This document shows, piece after piece, positions 1-11,450 of a DNA stretch of 64,000 nucleotides (positions are counted from its first letter, which is position 1; each line of letters begins with the position of its first letter). The stretch is from the NCBI RefSeq assembly GCF_964656455.1, contig NC_135719.1, positions 3,327,163 through 3,391,162 of the forward strand, read 5' to 3'. A program made the translations under genes and the position numbers. This DNA comes from Halichoerus grypus. Taxonomy: Eukaryota > Chordata > Mammalia > Carnivora > Phocidae. Below the pieces are notes generated by a model. It was not told where the DNA came from, made no database searches, and saw only the letters and a program-made list of their open reading frames with translations.

Positions 1-220
1 CAACAAAAAGTTAAAGACCTACAAAAGAACAAGAAAGTATGGCCCATACGCAGGAAAAATAAAAGCAACCAACAGAAACTGTCTCTGAGTAAGTCCAGAG
101 TTGGAATTTTAGACAAAAGCTTTAAATAAACTATATTAAATATGCTCAAAGAACTAAAGGAAACCATATTTAATCTGAACAAGTAAACTATAAGATAATA
201 TTTATGAGATGATCTCAGAA
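1..220 (+). mobile_element. Old L1 (L1M) 5'-region fragment
   Basis: Sense-strand remnant of the A-rich 5' region of ancient L1 elements, recognisable from the run around GGCCCATAC, CTGTCTCTGAG and CTCAAAGAACTAAAGGAAACC. The same region of another copy is found in antisense at 60170-62010. It is truncated by the window edge. Confidence 0.55.
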
Positions 221-774
221 AAATGAACACAGACTGGATATTTGATGATATTAAGGGATTATTGTTAATTTTTAGATGTAATAATGGCTTTGTGATTATG
301 TTTTTAAAAAGAGTCTTAATTTAGAAGAATAAAGGTCTAAGATTTAAACTTACACTCTAGGCAAATATATACAAAAATAAAACAGGAATCATGTATGATT
401 GCCACGCAAAGTTTAACTCAAGGCAAAAATACATTAAATAAAGGAAGATCACTTCATAATAATCTAGAGAATAATTCAGCTATCATGACCTTCATATATG
501 CTTTAGATAAATGGTACTAAGATACATGAAGCAAAACTATCAGAGGGAAAGGAAAAATGGGAGAAAATGCCTATTAATAATAAGACAATAATAATAATAT
601 CATTTCAATTCTTGAAGGATATAATATATGAGAAGGTATTTCATAGAAAATTAAAAATAACTCATAAACATAAGAAAATGCTCAGAGTCATGGAAAATTA
701 ATATAATAAAAATACACTTAAAAGTTTTAATCTATCCTTTTAGCAAATTATAAAGACTGACAATATCCCACATT
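221..774. other. AT-rich intronic sequence, no gene
   Basis: Very AT-rich, with ATA/AATAAT runs near 575-605. It is probably decayed L1-type DNA, but no diagnostic segment could be matched. No gene, splice-flanked exon or RNA gene is visible. Confidence 0.4.
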
Positions 775-1325
775 GGAAAAACTGGAGAAAACAGTTGTTA
801 AAACTATGAGTGGGAGTGTAATTGGCAACATGTTTGTGAAAGGCAATTTGGCAATATCAACCAAAAATTTTATTATGCATCCCAATTGATTCTGCAACTG
901 CCTTTCCCAGAACTTTTCCTACAGAAAAAAAATCTTATAATTGTGCAGATAGATGTTTAACATACTTTACATACATAAAATCACAACTCTTTACAGTGTT
1001 CACTGCAGCATTTTTGAAATAATAATGGACATTGGAAACCACATAAACATTTATGAATGGAGGGCTTGTTAAATATATGCTGACATATCCATCAGAAAGA
1101 CTGAGGCAGTCTACATATACCAACATAGAAGTAGGTCCACAATATAGTGTGAGGTGACAAAAACGATTAAGGATCATTAATATAGCATGTATATCCATAG
1201 ACACATACACCATCATGTCACTAATGCTTCTCTGAGGTTTAGGAATATGAATGATTTTTGTGTTGTTCCTTATGAATTTTCTGCATTTTCCAAATTTTAT
1301 ATAATAAAAATGTATTGATTTTATT
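775..1325 (+). mobile_element. Old L1 (L1M) ORF2 end and 3'UTR
   Basis: The order of motifs is that of the L1 reverse-transcriptase ORF end: GGCAATTTGGCAATATC, then TTCACTGCAGCATTTTTG, then TGGACATTGGAAACCACATAAAC, then a degenerate copy of the repeat of phrases seen at L1M 3' ends. It is heavily mutated with no open frame. A short L1-type tail (ACTAATATAACATTGTATG) follows at 1635-1715. Confidence 0.65.
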
Positions 1326-1970
1326 CTACAATGTTATTTTTTAAAATTGCTCAGTTAATTGTCCAATGGCTTCAGATTTTAAGACAGCATTTATAATATT
1401 AGAGGGTGACAAGGATCTCCAAGTAGAGTCAGAGTGACTACAATTCTTAATAAGCTGAGGCTGGCCAAAACGTTAAGGACAATAACCAAAAATATGCACT
1501 TCACTGGTATTATTTAAGGTAGAAGAGTAAAAAATATTATATTGATGAATGACACAGAGTACAGACAACTTTTTGACTTTTTATTTGCATCTGACTTCTC
1601 TGTCAAGGAATACTGCTATTTAAAAGTAATAAAAACTTACCAAATCACTATGCTGTACATCTAAAACTAATATAACATTGTATGTCAACTACACTAAATT
1701 AAAAAAATTAATAATAAATACCAAAGTAGCACATTGTAATTATCCGAAAATTTGCTTCCAAAACCTTGTTCAGAACTCTCTAATAAAATTCTGGTGATGA
1801 CTATTGTTAACACTGCTGTATGGTACATTTAAAAGTGGCTAAGAGAATAGATTCTAAAAATTCTCTTGGTATAATTCACTAGCTATTCCTGATTTAAAAA
1901 AAAAAAAACAAAACTCTCTGTAAATAAAATAAAACAAATGTTTGTAACATGATTTTAAAATGCCAGTAAA

Positions 1971-2098
1971 GGGACACCTGGGTGGCTCAGTCAGTAAAGC
2001 ATCTGACTCTTGATCTCAGCTCAGGTGTCAACCTTGGGGTTGTGAGTTCAAACCCTGCGTCAGGCTCCATGCCCAGTGTGGAGCCTACTTAAAAAAGA
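1971..2098 (+). mobile_element. Can-SINE (short, tRNA-Lys-derived)
   Basis: It begins GGGACACCTGGGTGGCTCAG with a box A-like GGCTCAGTCAGTAAAGC and a box B-like GTGAGTTCAAACCC, and ends in an A-rich tail. Target-site duplication AATGCCAGTAA flanks it at about 1959-1969 and 2099-2109. It lacks the long CT-rich linker of the younger copies, so it is an older or shorter subtype. Confidence 0.9.
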
Positions 2099-2282
2099 AT
2101 GCCAGTAATATGATTAATGTACTTTATGCTTAAATATTAGAAATACTGCTACTTAAATAGGGAAATTATGGAATGTTAATTACCATCATTTGATTTAGGA
2201 TCTTTAGGGAGACTAGCCAAAGTAACTGGGCAAGAAAAAAAAAATAGTCTAAGCATTAGAAATCAGGAGGAAATTAATACAT

Positions 2283-2763
2283 GCATACCTCATTTTATTG
2301 CCCTTTGCGGATATTGCTTTTTTTTTTTTTTTCTTCCTTCCTTCCTTTCTTTCCAAATTAAAGGTTTGTGGCACCCTGCATCCAGCAAGTCTACTGGCAC
2401 CATTTATCCAACAGTATTTGCTCACTTTATATCTGTTTGTCACATTTTGGTAATTCTCACAATATTTTAAACTTTCTCATTATTATTATTATATTTGTTA
2501 TGGTAATCTATGATCAATGATTATGACTCACTAAAGGCTCAAGTAACAGTTACCATTTTTTAGCAATAAAGTATTTTTTATATTAAGGTATATACATTTT
2601 TTAGATATAATGCTATTGCATACTTCATAAACTACAGTATAGTGTAAACATAACTTTGAAATGCACTGAGAAACTGAAAAGTCATTTGACTCACTTTATT
2701 GTGATATTCACTTTATTGCAGTGATCTGGAGCTGAACCTCCAATATCTCCTAGGTGTGCCTAT
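2283..2763 (+). mobile_element. Tigger1-derived nonautonomous DNA transposon
   Basis: Terminal sequences match Tigger1 (pogo/mariner superfamily): CATACCTCATTTTATTGC at the left and an inverted TTGTGATATTCACTTTATTG...CTCCTAGGTGTGCCTA at the right. The left arm runs through AAGGTTTGTGGCACCCTG and TCTGTTATGGTAATCTATGATC-like text. It then jumps to the transposase 3' end (GACTCACTAAAGGCTC...TTTTTTAGCAATAAAGTA). The whole transposase body is deleted, giving a MITE of about 480 bp with TA at the borders. Confidence 0.85.
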
Positions 2764-2769
2764 GTTCAA

Positions 2770-3480
2770 AAGTTAGTAGCTTTCAGAAATACCGACAATA
2801 ATCAGAAAACATAATGGAAGAAAATATCCCATTTGCAATAGCAAGAAAAAAAGATGGAATACCTTGGAATAAACTTTTTAAGAATGAGCATGACCTACAA
2901 AAAGAAAACTTTAAATGTCTTTCTAGACATAAAAATGCCTTGAGAAAATGAAAAGGAAAAGATTAATTCATTTGACATAAAACTTAAACATAAAATTGCT
3001 GAAGACAGAAAAAATTACAATTATAGACAGTTTCCTTAATATACAAAGAGTGTTTACAAGTGAATAAGAAAAAAAAAGAAACCTAAATTAACAAGAAAAT
3101 TGGCCAAATGCTTGAAAAACAGTCCAAAGGAAAAAGAATTAAAATGACAAGAAGCTTATGAAAAGATGCCCAACTCACTGGTAATCACAGAAATGCAGGT
3201 TGAAAACAAGATATAGTTCATTTATTCTATTAGTAAAAATGAAATGCTCTCATAAATTTTAATTTGTGAAGATAGCAGTAAATGTTACTGGAGGAAAAAT
3301 TAGCAGTATCTTTGAAAAATAAAAACATAATCAAAGATAAACTTGTTTAAATGTGAACAAGCATAGCAAAACTAAGAAAAAACACTAAATGTTCATTAAG
3401 ATCGGTCTGGTTAAATAAATCATGGCATGTTTTTCTAGGTCAACATTTTTAGAAGATAAAGTAGACTTTTGAGAATGAAG
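2770..3480 (+). mobile_element. Old L1 (L1M) ORF2 fragment
   Basis: Decayed reverse-transcriptase ORF text in sense: AATACCTTGGAATAAAC, GGCCAAATGCTTGAAAAAC, AAAAGATGCCCAACTCACTGG, then ATCACAGAAATGCAGG. Many indels and no open frame. Confidence 0.65.
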
Positions 3481-4440
3481 AGGCCAAAAAGCTCAGTGAT
3501 AAAATTAAGTTGTGTCAAAAATTATATGTAATTATCAATTCAGTACAGCCCTCAAATGCATAAATGTGTGGAAGGTCTGTGCTATATTACACACAGACAC
3601 TACAGCCTAAGCTTGTAAAGATTTTGGAAGAGTGCTAAACCCAAGTGATGTGCCCAAATAGGTTTTCATCAGCTCAGGAAAGCATTCCGATGCACATGCA
3701 TTTTCAAAACAAATTTGTATTATGTATATGACATGCTACGTGTTTACTGCAGAAAATTTAGAATATCCAGGCAAAGAAAATAAGCAAGTCATGAATGAAT
3801 CACAATGCCAGTATGTTATCCTATTAGTGTGTTTTCTTCTTGGGGTGGAGGAAATGGTTGAGTATGTATAATATATATTAATAATTTATAACGGTAAAAT
3901 TAAGGATTTTTTTTTAATACAAAAAGGCACAGAAGGATGGAAAGTAGAAGGTAAAAGTTATCCCCTATGACCTCACAAACTTCAAACCAATTCCATTCTT
4001 TAGAAGTATAATTATTAATAGTTGCTTATATTACAGATATTTGCTGTGTGTGTGTGTGTCTGTGTGTGTGTTTCAACCATCACCCATTGACAGTTACACA
4101 CTCAGGTGAAACCTCTCAGACCAGAACCCTTGGCATTTGATTTTAGACAGAATGCTCAAATCTGGGAACAAATGTTCTTCTGTGTAAAAGGGAACGAATT
4201 CCCAGCTGTCCATAGTATTAACCTTGGAGAGAAATGCACATTGTAGGGCAGCTGGGCAAGGCTTGGAATGAGGGGCAACCTATAAGGGACCACTGTAAAG
4301 GATTTAATGTCCTTAGAATTATGGGAAAAGAAATCTATACGACACAGCGTTAAGTGTCTTGTCCTCCTAAACTGCAATCCCCTCCCGTTTCTGTAACTCT
4401 CCCATACAGTTTGATATGTCAAGTCTCCCTGATACTTTTA
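3481..4440. other. Intronic sequence without recognised gene
   Basis: AT-rich, possibly L1 3'UTR decay at its start, with a (TG)n run at 4047-4070. Open frames here on the minus strand are short and have no splice-site support or recognisable domain. Confidence 0.4.
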
Positions 4441-4444
4441 TAGG

Positions 4445-4625
4445 GCAGTACCTCCCACAAGCACCTGGAGAACTTGTTAAAACACAGATTCCTGCCCCAC
4501 CCACAGAAATCCTGACCCAGAAGTTTAGGGTGGACCCCAAGAACCTGCCGATCTAGCAGCCTCCCTGGAGGTGCTGATTCAGCGTGCTTGTGAGTCCTGC
4601 TTTGCATAGCACTGATTCTGGGCAG
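4445..4625. mobile_element. MER5A-like hAT element
   Basis: Near-palindromic layout typical of the MER5 hAT MITEs: CACCTGGAGAACTTGTTAAAACACAGATTCCTG, CCCCACCC, then AGAACCTGCCGATCTAGCAG and GGTGCTGATTCAGC. Orientation is uncertain because the element is nearly symmetrical. Similar copies lie at 30334-30526 and 58487-58675. Confidence 0.65.
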
Positions 4626-5057
4626 GCATAGGGAGGGAAAACTCCGGGTCATAATGACAGTAAGGGAGGACGGCTCCACAGTCAACAAACTTGTCAGCAT
4701 TTCCTCACTGCCCTGCAGGAAATGGCAGAGCTCTGCCTCTGACCAGAAATGCAGTGAGAACCCTAGCAAGAGAGAGGATTTTGAGATGGGAGGGACCAGC
4801 AGTACTAAAGTCTCTACAGCAGTAAAAACTGTTACTGGGCTTTGTAAAAGCATTTTAATTAAGTAGTAGGCACAGAAGGCTATGGTTTGAAAAAAAAAAA
4901 AAAAATGATGCTGAAGGAGTAAAGAGAGGAAGTACATACAGTTTGTCCAAACTCTGTCGGTAAAGATAGGGGGAAGATTAGGGTGGCAGCTAAAGATGTG
5001 GAGAATTTAAAATACATATATTTTAATATATAATTCACACACAAGTCTTAAAATTAT

Positions 5058-5878
5058 ACTTGCTTGATATCACTCATCATCAGGGAAGTGCAAATTAAAA
5101 CCACAGTGAGCTATCACCTCACACCTGTCAGAATGGCTAAAATCAAAAACAGGAAATAACAAGGGTTAGTGAGGACATGGAGAAACGGGAACCCTCGTGC
5201 ACTGTGGGTGGGAATGCAAACTGGTGCAGCCACTGTGGAAAACAGTATGGAGATCCCTTAAAAAATTAACAGTAGAACTACCATATAATCCACTAATTCC
5301 ACTACTGGGTATTTACCCAAAGAAAATGAAAATACTAATTCGAAAAGATATATACACTCCTAGGTTTATTGCAGCTTTATTTAGAAAACCAAGATATGGA
5401 AGCAACCTAAGTGTCCACTGGCTGATGGAAGGATAAAGAAGATGTGATATATATATGCATATGTGTGTCATACACATACACACATGCACTGGAATATATT
5501 TCCACCATGAAAAAGAATGAAATCTTGCCATTCGCAACATGGATGGAGTTAGAGAGTATTATGCTAAGCGAAATAAGTCAGAGAAAGACAAATACTATAT
5601 GATCTCACTCATATGTGGAATTTAAGAAACAAATGAACAAACAAATAAAAAAAAGAGACCAAGACAAACAACCAACCAACTCAGACTCTAAAATACAGAG
5701 AACACACTGGTGGTCATCAGAGGGGAGGTAGGTGGGGGGTGGGTGAAAGAGGTGAAGGGGATGGAGAGTACACTTATTGTGATGAGCACTGAGAAATGTA
5801 TAGAATTGTTGAATCACTATATGGTACACCTGTAGCTAATATAACACTGTATGTTAATTACACTTAGATAAAAAAATT
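5058..5878 (+). mobile_element. L1 3' end (ORF2 C-terminus and 3'UTR), 5'-truncated
   Basis: Sense L1 from CATCAGGGAAGTGCAAATTAAAACC through GGTGCAGCCACTGTGGAAAACAG, the phrase for the last ORF2 codons (GGGTATTTACCCAAAG), GGAAGCAACCTAAGTGTCC, a 3'UTR ending in CTAATATAACACTGTATG, and an A-rich end. Stops interrupt the frame. It inserted into AT-rich DNA and no clear target duplication could be defined. Confidence 0.9.
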
Positions 5879-6269
5879 ATACTTGTATTTAAGATGGAAG
5901 AAATCTGGGATCTCTTCTAACCCTGATGGGAAAGGAAGAGAGGGAGAGATGGAGAAGAGGGGATGATGGGTGGAGTGGGATCTCTGAGGAAGCAGAGGGG
6001 CTGGAGTCCAGGACACAGATGGGGAGATTAATTAGCCTTGGAAAGGAAGACACACACTCGTGCCTCTGCAACAGGAGGGAGCAAGGAATGGCTGCGAGCA
6101 GCTTCAGGGCGAGGTCTCTTCTGGTGGTGTCTGTTTTACTGAGATTTTTTTCACAGTCTTCTTTGGAGTCTAGCATAGAATCAGTTTTTATAAATGGTCC
6201 ATAGCTGCTTAAAAAGACAGTATATTCCCTCAAAATACAATGTTCAGTAATACCTGTTAATGTAACAAT
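5879..6269. other. Intronic sequence, no gene
   Basis: Purine-rich on the plus strand (GGGAAAGGAAGAGAGGGAGAG at the start). Overlapping open frames on both strands are low-complexity artefacts without homology that I recognise. Confidence 0.4.
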
Positions 6270-6535
6270 AATTATACTGTGCAGACCCTACATGTAATTT
6301 TTACTGACTTAAATGTATCAAAGTTTCTCACAGCAGTTTTACTTCTTGCCATTTCTTCTTATACTTTTTTCTTTATATATTTTGATGTAATGGTATTTGC
6401 ATGCAAATTTTTAAGGCTGATTTTTTCATCATCGATGGATATAAAATACTCATCTTTGTTTTTGGTGTTTTTTTCTTTTTGCCTGAAATTCTACTAGCTC
6501 TGATATAAATACTGCTATCATGCTTTGTCTGTCTT
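6270..6535 (-). mobile_element. Old L1 (L1M) 5'-region fragment, antisense
   Basis: Antisense text of the ancient L1 5' region, such as TTTTTGCCTGAAATTC, TAGCTCTGATATAAATAC and TTTGATGTAATGGTATTTGCATGC. Related text occurs in the larger antisense copy at 60170-62010. Confidence 0.5.
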
Positions 6536-7074
6536 GTCTATTACAATGGGCCACTTTTAAATCCCAGACAAATAGCCTCCTGGTCAATTCCCCTTCAGTC
6601 TGGAGCTACCCAGAGCTAGAGACCCTGATGGAGGGAGGAACCAGTTGTCAATATCATGAAAGCTACTTGGGCTTCAGGACAGGCTAAGTATGGACCACTT
6701 AGTCTCCTATTGCAAGTTTGCAAAAGAGGCCACCAATCAGATCTGACTCCAAGGCTGCTTTAAGATATACTTTCTAATGGTGTAGACTCCAATGGCTGAG
6801 AACATAGCACCTGGAGGAAAGGCTCCTTCTCTGTCCCATCCTACAATGTTGATGGCAACAGGTCCCTGTCCTTGAAAACAGATTTGGTGGTGGTGGTGGT
6901 GGGTATTGGTTCCAGCTGAACACTTTCAGTGTTTGAACTATTCTAAAACTTTTTAGTTGAAATTTGGGGTAAGAGATCTTTGATACTGCTACTCACTGGG
7001 CCATTTTCCAGGGACTTCTTCTTGTCACATGTTAAATGTCATCTGCATTACTGTTACTCTACAAACTACCTGAA
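6536..7074. other. Intronic sequence, no gene
   Basis: No element or exon recognised. A short GGT repeat (TGGTGGTGGTGG) lies near 6886-6902. Confidence 0.35.
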
Positions 7075-7320
7075 AAGGCAATATGGATGGGTGATTAAGA
7101 TCATAGATGCTGGAGCCAGACAACCTGGCTTGGAATACCAGCAATGCCCCTTACAATTGCTGTGTGACCTTGGGCAAGTTTCTTACCTTCTCTGAGCCTC
7201 AGTTACATCTATAAAATGAAGATAATAGGTATACTTGTTTCGAGGGGGTCTTGAGAGGGTTCAAATGAGGTAATATATGCACAGGGCTTAGACGGGAACT
7301 TAACCACCAGTAGGGCTGGG
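7075..7320 (+). mobile_element. MIR SINE
   Basis: Sense MIR with its diagnostic phrases in order: GATGCTGGAGCCAGACAACCTGG, GCTGTGTGACCTTGGGCAAGTT, CTGAGCCTCAGTTACATCTATAAAATG, then GTTCAAATGAGGTAATATATGCACAGGGCTTAG. This is a well-preserved copy. Confidence 0.92.
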
Positions 7321-9154
7321 TTAGTGTAAGTTATTCAAACCTCACTGAGCACCTGCTATGCCCCCAAGAATGATGCCAGGTAACTTCAGATAAATTACAC
7401 CTCCTTTATTCTAATAAAAAACCCTTTCCTACAAGTAAGAAAACTGGATTTTTTTTTTTCACGTTTAAATGACTTTCCCAAGATCACAGAGTTCTAAGGC
7501 AGTAGAGTTGAGGCTAGAACCAAAAGCTACACTCTTAACCTTAACTTCCACTGTGAGACTGGATCATAATTGTGTAAACCCAAACTCACTCATCAGAAGA
7601 ACGTTCATTACAGACTTCCATTTTATGGGTTTCACTTGTTTGATTTTGCAATCATGGGGCTGACATAAGGATCCATTAAGTTTGCTTCCACGGACTTCCC
7701 TCCCACACATAAATGCTCAAATCCAGCTGTTCCATCATATTTTTTCTATGTCTCATTTCCTGCTGCAGATCATAGTTTTGCTAAGTAGCAAGATGTACAG
7801 GAAGTAAACTGTCCACACAATATTAACTAATCAATAAACATCAGTTTCAGCCCAGAAGGACTGTAATTTATATCAGATTGTTTATTTTCACTATAATGTC
7901 CAACTAGAACTACACCAACATAAATATATCCATTCCATGGTATTACAAGAAAAGAGAAGCTTTACTCTCCCTTTGGCAGGCTCATTCCCACTTTCCCATT
8001 ACTGGTTTTTGTTTTTCAATTTTTAAAATTTGGTCGGTTGGGTTTTTTTGCTGAATAAAACTTTCCGTCAAGCATTTTCCACATTACTTTCTTGACTCTG
8101 CATTTATTTTTCCTTTCTGTTCTTTAGGTGAAAACACACACACACACACACACACACTCCCTGCCCCCCACTCTCCATTCCCAAGGAACAAAGGAGTGTT
8201 TTTAAAAAGGAAGGAAGGTATCTCAATAAATACTAATGTGAACAATAATAACAACCTTATGGAAACACTGGAAAGAACACTGATTTTCCTTTAAAATGAG
8301 ACAGTGGCTGTGAAAGCATTTTGTAAGCTGAGAAACAACAGTGTTTGTGAATGTGCTCATGTGCCCATCACCGCTCCGTGTCATTTACACTAGAAGGAGG
8401 TGGTCTGTGGGACACTGTGCAGAGTGGGGGCTGACGGCTTTTCAAAGTTGGGTACTCAGTTTTGATCAAGTTCACCTGTCGCTCTGTGCATGGAGGAGGG
8501 GATTGTGGGAGGTGAAGGAAGGGAAAGTCAGTGTATGGAGACACCCGTCCCATAGCTGGAGGACTGTCCATGCTGCCTTTTGTAGCCGGAGATGGGACAA
8601 ATGACACACGCCAATGAGCAAAGACAGGGAAAGTCAAACTCAGAAACTGACAACCACTTCTTAAAAGTAGAGAAAGGACATGCCAGGGATTTGATTTGGT
8701 GAGAGCAACCAGCTGCAAGCTGAAAACTGATTTCCATCACCTGCCCTGCTATGACATCTCACGGTCCTGCCCCGAGCTAATTCCACACTATATCATGGAA
8801 ATCAATTATTGCTGAATCCGCATCTGAGCATCCGTGGCCATCAGCTCTTGGGTCTATTCAGAAGCATCTGCTCCCAACCTGGAGCTCTGTTTCTTTACTG
8901 GCCTAAAATGCCTTTACCTCAAAAGAGCATGGGAATAGGCAGGGTGCCTAAGAATGTACACTTCCATGCTCATTTCCAGGACTGGCTTTGAACAGCATGC
9001 AATAGGGGGGCTTTGTTACACACAAGCAGCAAGCGAGAACTTTCTGTCCAGATGTTCCCCAGCATTGTAGTGTAACTTGCTTCTCTGCCCTTTATACTGC
9101 ATCTCCAAAATCAAGAGCCCGGTGAGGATTAAATGTCCATTGGCCTTCTGACTC
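7321..9154. other. Intronic sequence with (AC)n microsatellite, no gene
   Basis: A perfect (AC)n run lies at 8131-8157. The rest has no recognised repeat or exon. The overlapping open frames at 8341-8740 on both strands lack splice sites and have no recognisable domain. Confidence 0.4.
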
Positions 9155-9639
9155 TATAGTGGGAAGTAGGGGTTCAGAATATGTCACCCCAGATACGCCA
9201 CTTTGGCATATTGATTATTTTGAATTAAAAGTACTTGAGAAATAGCAGGTGCAACAAGGACTCTCTGTCCCTCCTTTGTCCACTTGAAAGCAGAGATAAA
9301 TCCCCATACCAGGGAGCGTAGAAGGCATCTTTATTACCAGACACAAGGAATTTAGAGCCGAGAAGTCTTCATGAACAAACCTTGTTACTACTTCACCATT
9401 TACCACCCACAGCCCAAACCCCTTGTCTTGTCAATTCTTCACAAATTTATCATTCCTTTGTTTAAACGGTATAAAAGCTTCCTGGTTTGGCCACTTCTTT
9501 GAGTCTCATCTCTGCGGGGCTCCCATACATAGGTACACCATTCAATTTCTTTTCTCCTGTTAATCTGTCTTTTTCTTACTGGGGGCTGTCAGCCAAGAAC
9601 CTAGAAAGGTAGAGGGAAAATGATCTTTCCTCCACTACA
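9155..9639 (+). mobile_element. Probable solo LTR (class I endogenous retrovirus relic)
   Basis: About 485 bp with LTR anatomy. The outer ends look like a decayed inverted pair (TATAGTGG at the left, CCACTACA at the right). There is a TATA box (TATAAAAG, 9470-9477). Downstream comes text usual in R/U5 regions (GAGTCTCATCTCTGCGGGGC, CCTGTTAATCTGTC, AGCCAAGAACCTAGAAAGG). No adjacent gag, pol or env sequence is present, so this is a solo LTR if correct. Target-site duplication is not obvious and the exact family is not identified. Confidence 0.55.
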
Positions 9640-9649
9640 GGGCCATCAG

Positions 9650-9800
9650 AGGCTGAGAAGCAGAGGTATTCACCAAAGGCACATATCAGAGTCACCTGGA
9701 AAATTTGGTGACAGATTTACCCCCAAAAATTCTAGGGTAGGGCTTGAGGACTAGAACAGGGAATAAGCCCTCCAGGTGGTCCTGATGTGCATGCTGGATT
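9650..9800. mobile_element. MER5-like hAT fragment
   Basis: Degenerate MER5-type text: CATATCAGAGTCACCTGGAAAATTTGG, GGGTAGGGCTTGAGG, then CCTCCAGGTGGTCCTGATGTGCATGC. It is weakly preserved and the orientation is unclear. Confidence 0.45.
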
Positions 9801-9964
9801 TGGGACCACGAGACCAGGCTCTGAGAGGGGGAACCATGGGCAGGTGGGTTGAGGTAGCCTTTGCACCACTTCTGGTTCCATTTTTTGCTTCCTTTGTTCT
9901 GACCCCATCTCTCTAGGCCTCTATGGACACTTCACCTCTTGCTCATCTTGGAAGACAGCTCAGG

Positions 9965-10215
9965 AGGGTGGTGCAGCACATGGACTCTGAAGTCAGATCA
10001 GCTCGAGCACTTACTTGCTGTAAGGCTTTGAACGATGCATTTCATTTCAGGGAGCCCCTTTGTCACTGTCCTGTTTGTCAAAGGGGAGGCTGTAATAGGA
10101 CCTACTCTGTAGGGTTATGGTGAAGAGTAAATCACATCATACATAAAAGCACTCAGCGCAGTGCCTGGTACGTATGCACAGGGCCTAGGGATGCCACTGT
10201 TATTACCATCCTGAT
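9965..10215 (+). mobile_element. MIR SINE
   Basis: Sense MIR: GTGGTGCAGCACATGGACTCTGAAGTCAGA, then TACTCTGTAGGGTTATGGTGAAGAGTAAATC, then AGCACTCAGCGCAGTGCCTGG. It is divergent in its centre. Confidence 0.8.
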
Positions 10216-10382
10216 AATTATTATTGTTAAGAATCCCCGAGCTCTCATCTGGTTAGTAGATGTCAGGTCTCCTGGGTGACTCCAGGTGGGACAGGGCTTG
10301 GCTGCCAATAGACTGCTTCTGCTTTTAATTCACATGGGCATCTGGTCTAAGTGGGCATCTGGTCTAAGTGGGTTCTTCAGTC

Positions 10383-10580
10383 CTGTTCCAATCAAGCCAA
10401 TACACCTTTACAGAGAACATACCAGGTGTCAGGTACTGGGCCAGGTGTGAAAGGCCCTTGATGAGCTCACATGCTCATGAGGGGGTCAGCGCACAAACAA
10501 AACCTCTCCCATGCAGGTAGTGATGGTAGCATGTAGAAGGTACCCAAGCAGTGGTTCATGGGAGATAAGAGGAGACTTCA
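10383..10580 (-). mobile_element. L2 LINE 3'-end fragment
   Basis: Antisense L2 3' text: GAGAACATACCAGGTGTCAGGTACTGGGCCAGG, then GATGAGCTCACATGCTCATGAGG. This is the region just before the L2 3' terminus. Confidence 0.6.
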
Positions 10581-10774
10581 CACCAACTCACTTTTCTTGC
10601 ATATAAAAAATTTCCCAGGCCCTTTAAGAATAAAGGTAAGCCACCTCTGTTGAGCATTTTCATTAAAGCATTAGAAAAGGTCTTCATATAAGATCCTGGT
10701 CTTATTTCTCTGACCTCCACTCAATCCCAAGATCTGTGTTTTTAAAAACAAGAAATAAATTACAGATATACTTA

Positions 10775-10965
10775 ATAAGCTTTCAGAGCTAGAAGAGGTT
10801 TTGGAAATCATCCACGCTAACACTCTTAGTATACAGATGAAAAAGCCAAGGCCCCTGTGATCCTGCCTAAGATCACAGATAGTTAGTGGCCAAGCTGAGG
10901 TTATTACCCCAGTCTCTGGCTTCCAGTGCAATTCTGTTGCACAACATGATTTAGTCCCAGTGAAA
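10775..10965 (-). mobile_element. Ancient SINE, MIR-type
   Basis: Antisense text with the common mammalian phrase TATACAGATGAAAAAGCCAAGGCCC, then AGATCACAGATAGTTAGTGGC, then CCCAGTCTCTGGCTTCCAGTGCAATTC. MIR is the likeliest family, though another ancient SINE is possible. Confidence 0.6.
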
Positions 10966-10989
10966 CCATAATAGGAAGCAGAATCATCT

Positions 10990-11450
10990 CTAGCAAAGGC
11001 CTGTATTCATTCGTTCAGCATCTACTGAGCTCCTGTGACATGCTCTATAAAGGCCAAGCAGGAATTAAACAGAAAAGAGAAGAGTCAACTCTAGATTAGT
11101 AGATTGGGTGGAGAAAGCCTCCTTGAGGAGGTGACTCTTGAGCTCAAGGTGGAGAAAGACGCAACCGTGTTTAAGAGTTGAGGGCAGTGTATGCTAGGCC
11201 TAGGGATTGGTCAGTGCAAAAGCGCATGGTGGGGGGAAGGAGAAGGGCACTTGGCACTCTAGAATCTTCCAGATAGTAAGACTGGAGCCTAGTGCATGAG
11301 GGGCAAAATGGCGCACGTGACATAACTAGAGCCAGCCATGCAAGACTTTGAAGGTCATGGAAAGGGTATGGATTTTAGCATAAGTATAAAGGCAATTCAT
11401 GAAGAGGTTTTAAGCTGGGGAGTTAATGGTCAGTCTGGCTACTCTGTGAA
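10990..11450 (-). mobile_element. L2 LINE 3' fragment
   Basis: Antisense L2: CATCTACTGAGCTCCTGTGACATGC, GAGGAGGTGACTCTTGAGCTCAAG, GAGCCAGCCATGCAAGACTTTGAAGGTCATGG, then GGTTTTAAGCTGGGGAGTTAATGG. The order matches the antisense L2 3' kilobase. It is decayed, with no open frame. Confidence 0.7.
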
